Shown here: positions 62,784 through 64,000 of the stretch, piece after piece
How positions within the stretch are numbered: position 1 is the first letter of the stretch
Layout: every line of letters starts with the position of its first letter
NCBI GenBank assembly: GCA_030041495.1
Contig: JASHNT010000141.1
Coordinates: 1-64,000 of the forward strand
Length of the DNA stretch: 64,000 bases
Source: Bryobacteraceae bacterium
GTDB lineage: Bacteria > Acidobacteriota > Terriglobia > Bryobacterales > Bryobacteraceae
Direction: 5' to 3'
Translations under genes and position numbers: made by a program
The notes under the pieces: model-generated
Told to the model about the DNA's origin: nothing
The model's database searches: none
What the model saw: the letters and a program-made list of their open reading frames with translations, nothing else

Positions 62784-64000
62784 ATGTTCCGATCCGCCTT
62801 CGTTTTTCTGATCAGCGCAGGGGTATGGGCGCAAACTCCGGCGTATTTGAATCCCGATCTGCCGCCGGAGCAGCGCGCCGCAGATCTGGTTTCGCGCATG
62901 ACGCTCGAGGAAAAGGTTCAGCAGATGGAAGACAACTTCGGCGGACGCAATGGCGGCGAGCCGGGAATTCCGCGCCTGAACATCGCCCCGTACGATTTCT
63001 GGAACGAAGCGCTGCATGGAGTCGCGCGGGCCGGGCAAGCAACTGTTTTCCCCCAGGCTATTGGTCTCGCCGCGAGTTGGGACACGGACATGATGCATCG
63101 CATCGCCGACGTGATCTCGACCGAAGCTCGCGCCAAATACAATGAAGCCCAGCGCGATAAGGATTACAGCCGCTATCACGGCCTCACCTTCTGGTCGCCG
63201 AACATCAACATTTTTCGCGATCCTCGCTGGGGCCGCGGCCAAGAAACCTACGGCGAGGACCCGTTTCTCACGGCGCGGATGGCCGTTGCCTTCATTAAAG
63301 GGATGCAGGGCGACGATCCGCATTACTTCAAAGTGATCGCGACGGCGAAACACTTCGCCGTGCACAGCGGACCGGAATCCACCCGTCACACGGTTGATGT
63401 GAAAGTGAGCACTCGCGATCTCGAAAGCACCTATCTGCCCGCATTTCACGCCGCCGTGGTCGAAGGCAAAGTCGATTCCGTCATGTGTGCCTACAACAGC
63501 ATTGACGGCATGCCCGCGTGCGCCAATCAGACTCTGCTCGAAAACTATTTGCGCGGCAAGTGGGGATTTCAGGGCTACATCGTCAGCGATTGCGGCGCGG
63601 TGACCGATATTTTCCGCGGCCACAAATATGAGCCCGATGCACCAGCGGCGGCGGCTGTCGCCGTGAAGACCGGCACGGATTTTGCCTGTGACACGCAATA
63701 CGCCAACTTGCCGGAAGCCGTTAAGCAGGGGCTGATCACGGAAACTCAGATCAATAAATCTTTGGAGCGATTGCTCGTCGCCCGAATCAAGCTGGGCATG
63801 TTCGACCCTCCGGAGCGCGTGCCGTTCTCCAAAATTCCTTATTCCGAAGTCGATTCCGCGGAGCACCGCAAGCTCGCCCTGGAAGCAGCGCGCAAGTCGA
63901 TCGTGCTGCTGAAGAATCAGAATCTGATTCTGCCGGTGAAGGCTTCCATCAAGAAGATCGCCGTAATCGGACCCTCGGCGGATGACGTTGATGCGTTACT
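62784..64000 (+). CDS. GH3 beta-xylosidase/beta-glucosidase, N-terminal part
   Basis: About 405 residues before the window ends. A signal peptide of about 17 residues (ending VWAQ) is followed by the GH3 N-terminal barrel: [44 protein letters not shown], and IVSDCGAV, where Asp-269 is the nucleophile. The pattern [15 protein letters not shown] is typical of plant-cell-wall beta-xylosidases of GH3. The ATG at 62784 has GGAGG 9 bases upstream; an in-frame ATG at 62760 would add 8 residues. It removes xylose from the end of xylo-oligosaccharides outside the cytoplasm. It is divergent from the dehydratase gene by 45 bases. Confidence 0.9.
   Translation, partial: MFRSAFVFLISAGVWAQTPAYLNPDLPPEQRAADLVSRMTLEEKVQQMEDNFGGRNGGEPGIPRLNIAPYDFWNEALHGVARAGQATVFPQAIGLAASWDTDMMHRIADVISTEARAKYNEAQRDKDYSRYHGLTFWSPNINIFRDPRWGRGQETYGEDPFLTARMAVAFIKGMQGDDPHYFKVIATAKHFAVHSGPESTRHTVDVKVSTRDLESTYLPAFHAAVVEGKVDSVMCAYNSIDGMPACANQTLLENYLRGKWGFQGYIVSDCGAVTDIFRGHKYEPDAPAAAAVAVKTGTDFACDTQYANLPEAVKQGLITETQINKSLERLLVARIKLGMFDPPERVPFSKIPYSEVDSAEHRKLALEAARKSIVLLKNQNLILPVKASIKKIAVIGPSADDVDAL

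Noticed and set aside
61494-63866. Single long minus-strand frame covering both the dehydratase and the GH3 region
   Set aside because: The upstream half is antisense to an intact GH3 gene with its own signal peptide and motifs; only the part from about 62738 encodes the dehydratase.

Overview
The window looks like a chromosome segment of an Acidobacteriota bacterium of the Bryobacterales/Solibacter type. This rests on protein families, not a taxonomic search: a DUF3738/TIGR03435 protein, a TIGR03437 (Solibacter C-terminal domain) protein, a DUF1592-DUF1552-ankyrin operon, a TonB receptor with an N-terminal carboxypeptidase-regulatory domain, and a dense GC-rich genome with many 4-bp ATGA/GTGA gene overlaps. 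I saw no rRNA, tRNA, CRISPR array, insertion sequence or prophage.

Layout. 0-4.5 kb: TonB-dependent receptor (its ribosome-binding site lies in a predicted hairpin), then a GlcG/HbpS-like protein and a glutathione-independent formaldehyde dehydrogenase ending at a strong terminator. 4.5-16 kb (minus strand): an 11.4-kb exopolysaccharide operon. It starts with a specialised NusG (UpxY/RfaH type), then a small ribbon-helix-helix-like protein, Wza-like export protein, Wzc-like tyrosine kinase, a 310-bp repeat-bearing gap, flippase, polymerase, three glycosyltransferases and a WbaP-like initiating transferase. 16-29 kb: a vanillyl-alcohol-oxidase/4-cresol-dehydrogenase-type flavoprotein coupled to a cytochrome c, Solibacter-type secreted proteins, a decayed MazF toxin with an intact antitoxin, a carotenoid oxygenase coupled to an esterase, an SDR and an aminotransferase. 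29-43 kb: M1 peptidase, glutamate dehydrogenase, a decayed HigB with intact HigA, the DUF1592-DUF1552-ankyrin operon, metallophosphoesterase and signal peptidase I. 43-55 kb: Tat-exported HisC-like aminotransferase, SulP transporter, an intact DUF433/DUF5615 toxin-antitoxin pair, an FRG-domain protein, amtB-glnK, an acidic papain-like protease, gamma-glutamyltransferase and asnS. 56-64 kb: a glucuronoxylan-use cluster (GH3, GH67 alpha-glucuronidase, xylulokinase, acid-sugar dehydratase, SDR).

How it fits together. The picture is a soil or litter heterotroph that makes a Wzx/Wzy-type exopolysaccharide, uses hemicellulose and probably lignin-type phenolics, and carries many secreted proteins. 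No single locus is unmistakably a new defence or mobile system. The most interesting signals are two toxin-antitoxin loci in which only the toxin has decayed, the putative SD-sequestering hairpin, a set of TATNNT-N6-ATG starts that suggest leaderless transcription, the odd repeat inside the exopolysaccharide operon, the flavoprotein that pairs a VAO-type covalent histidine with a cytochrome partner, and the papain-like protease with an Asp-rich N-terminus.
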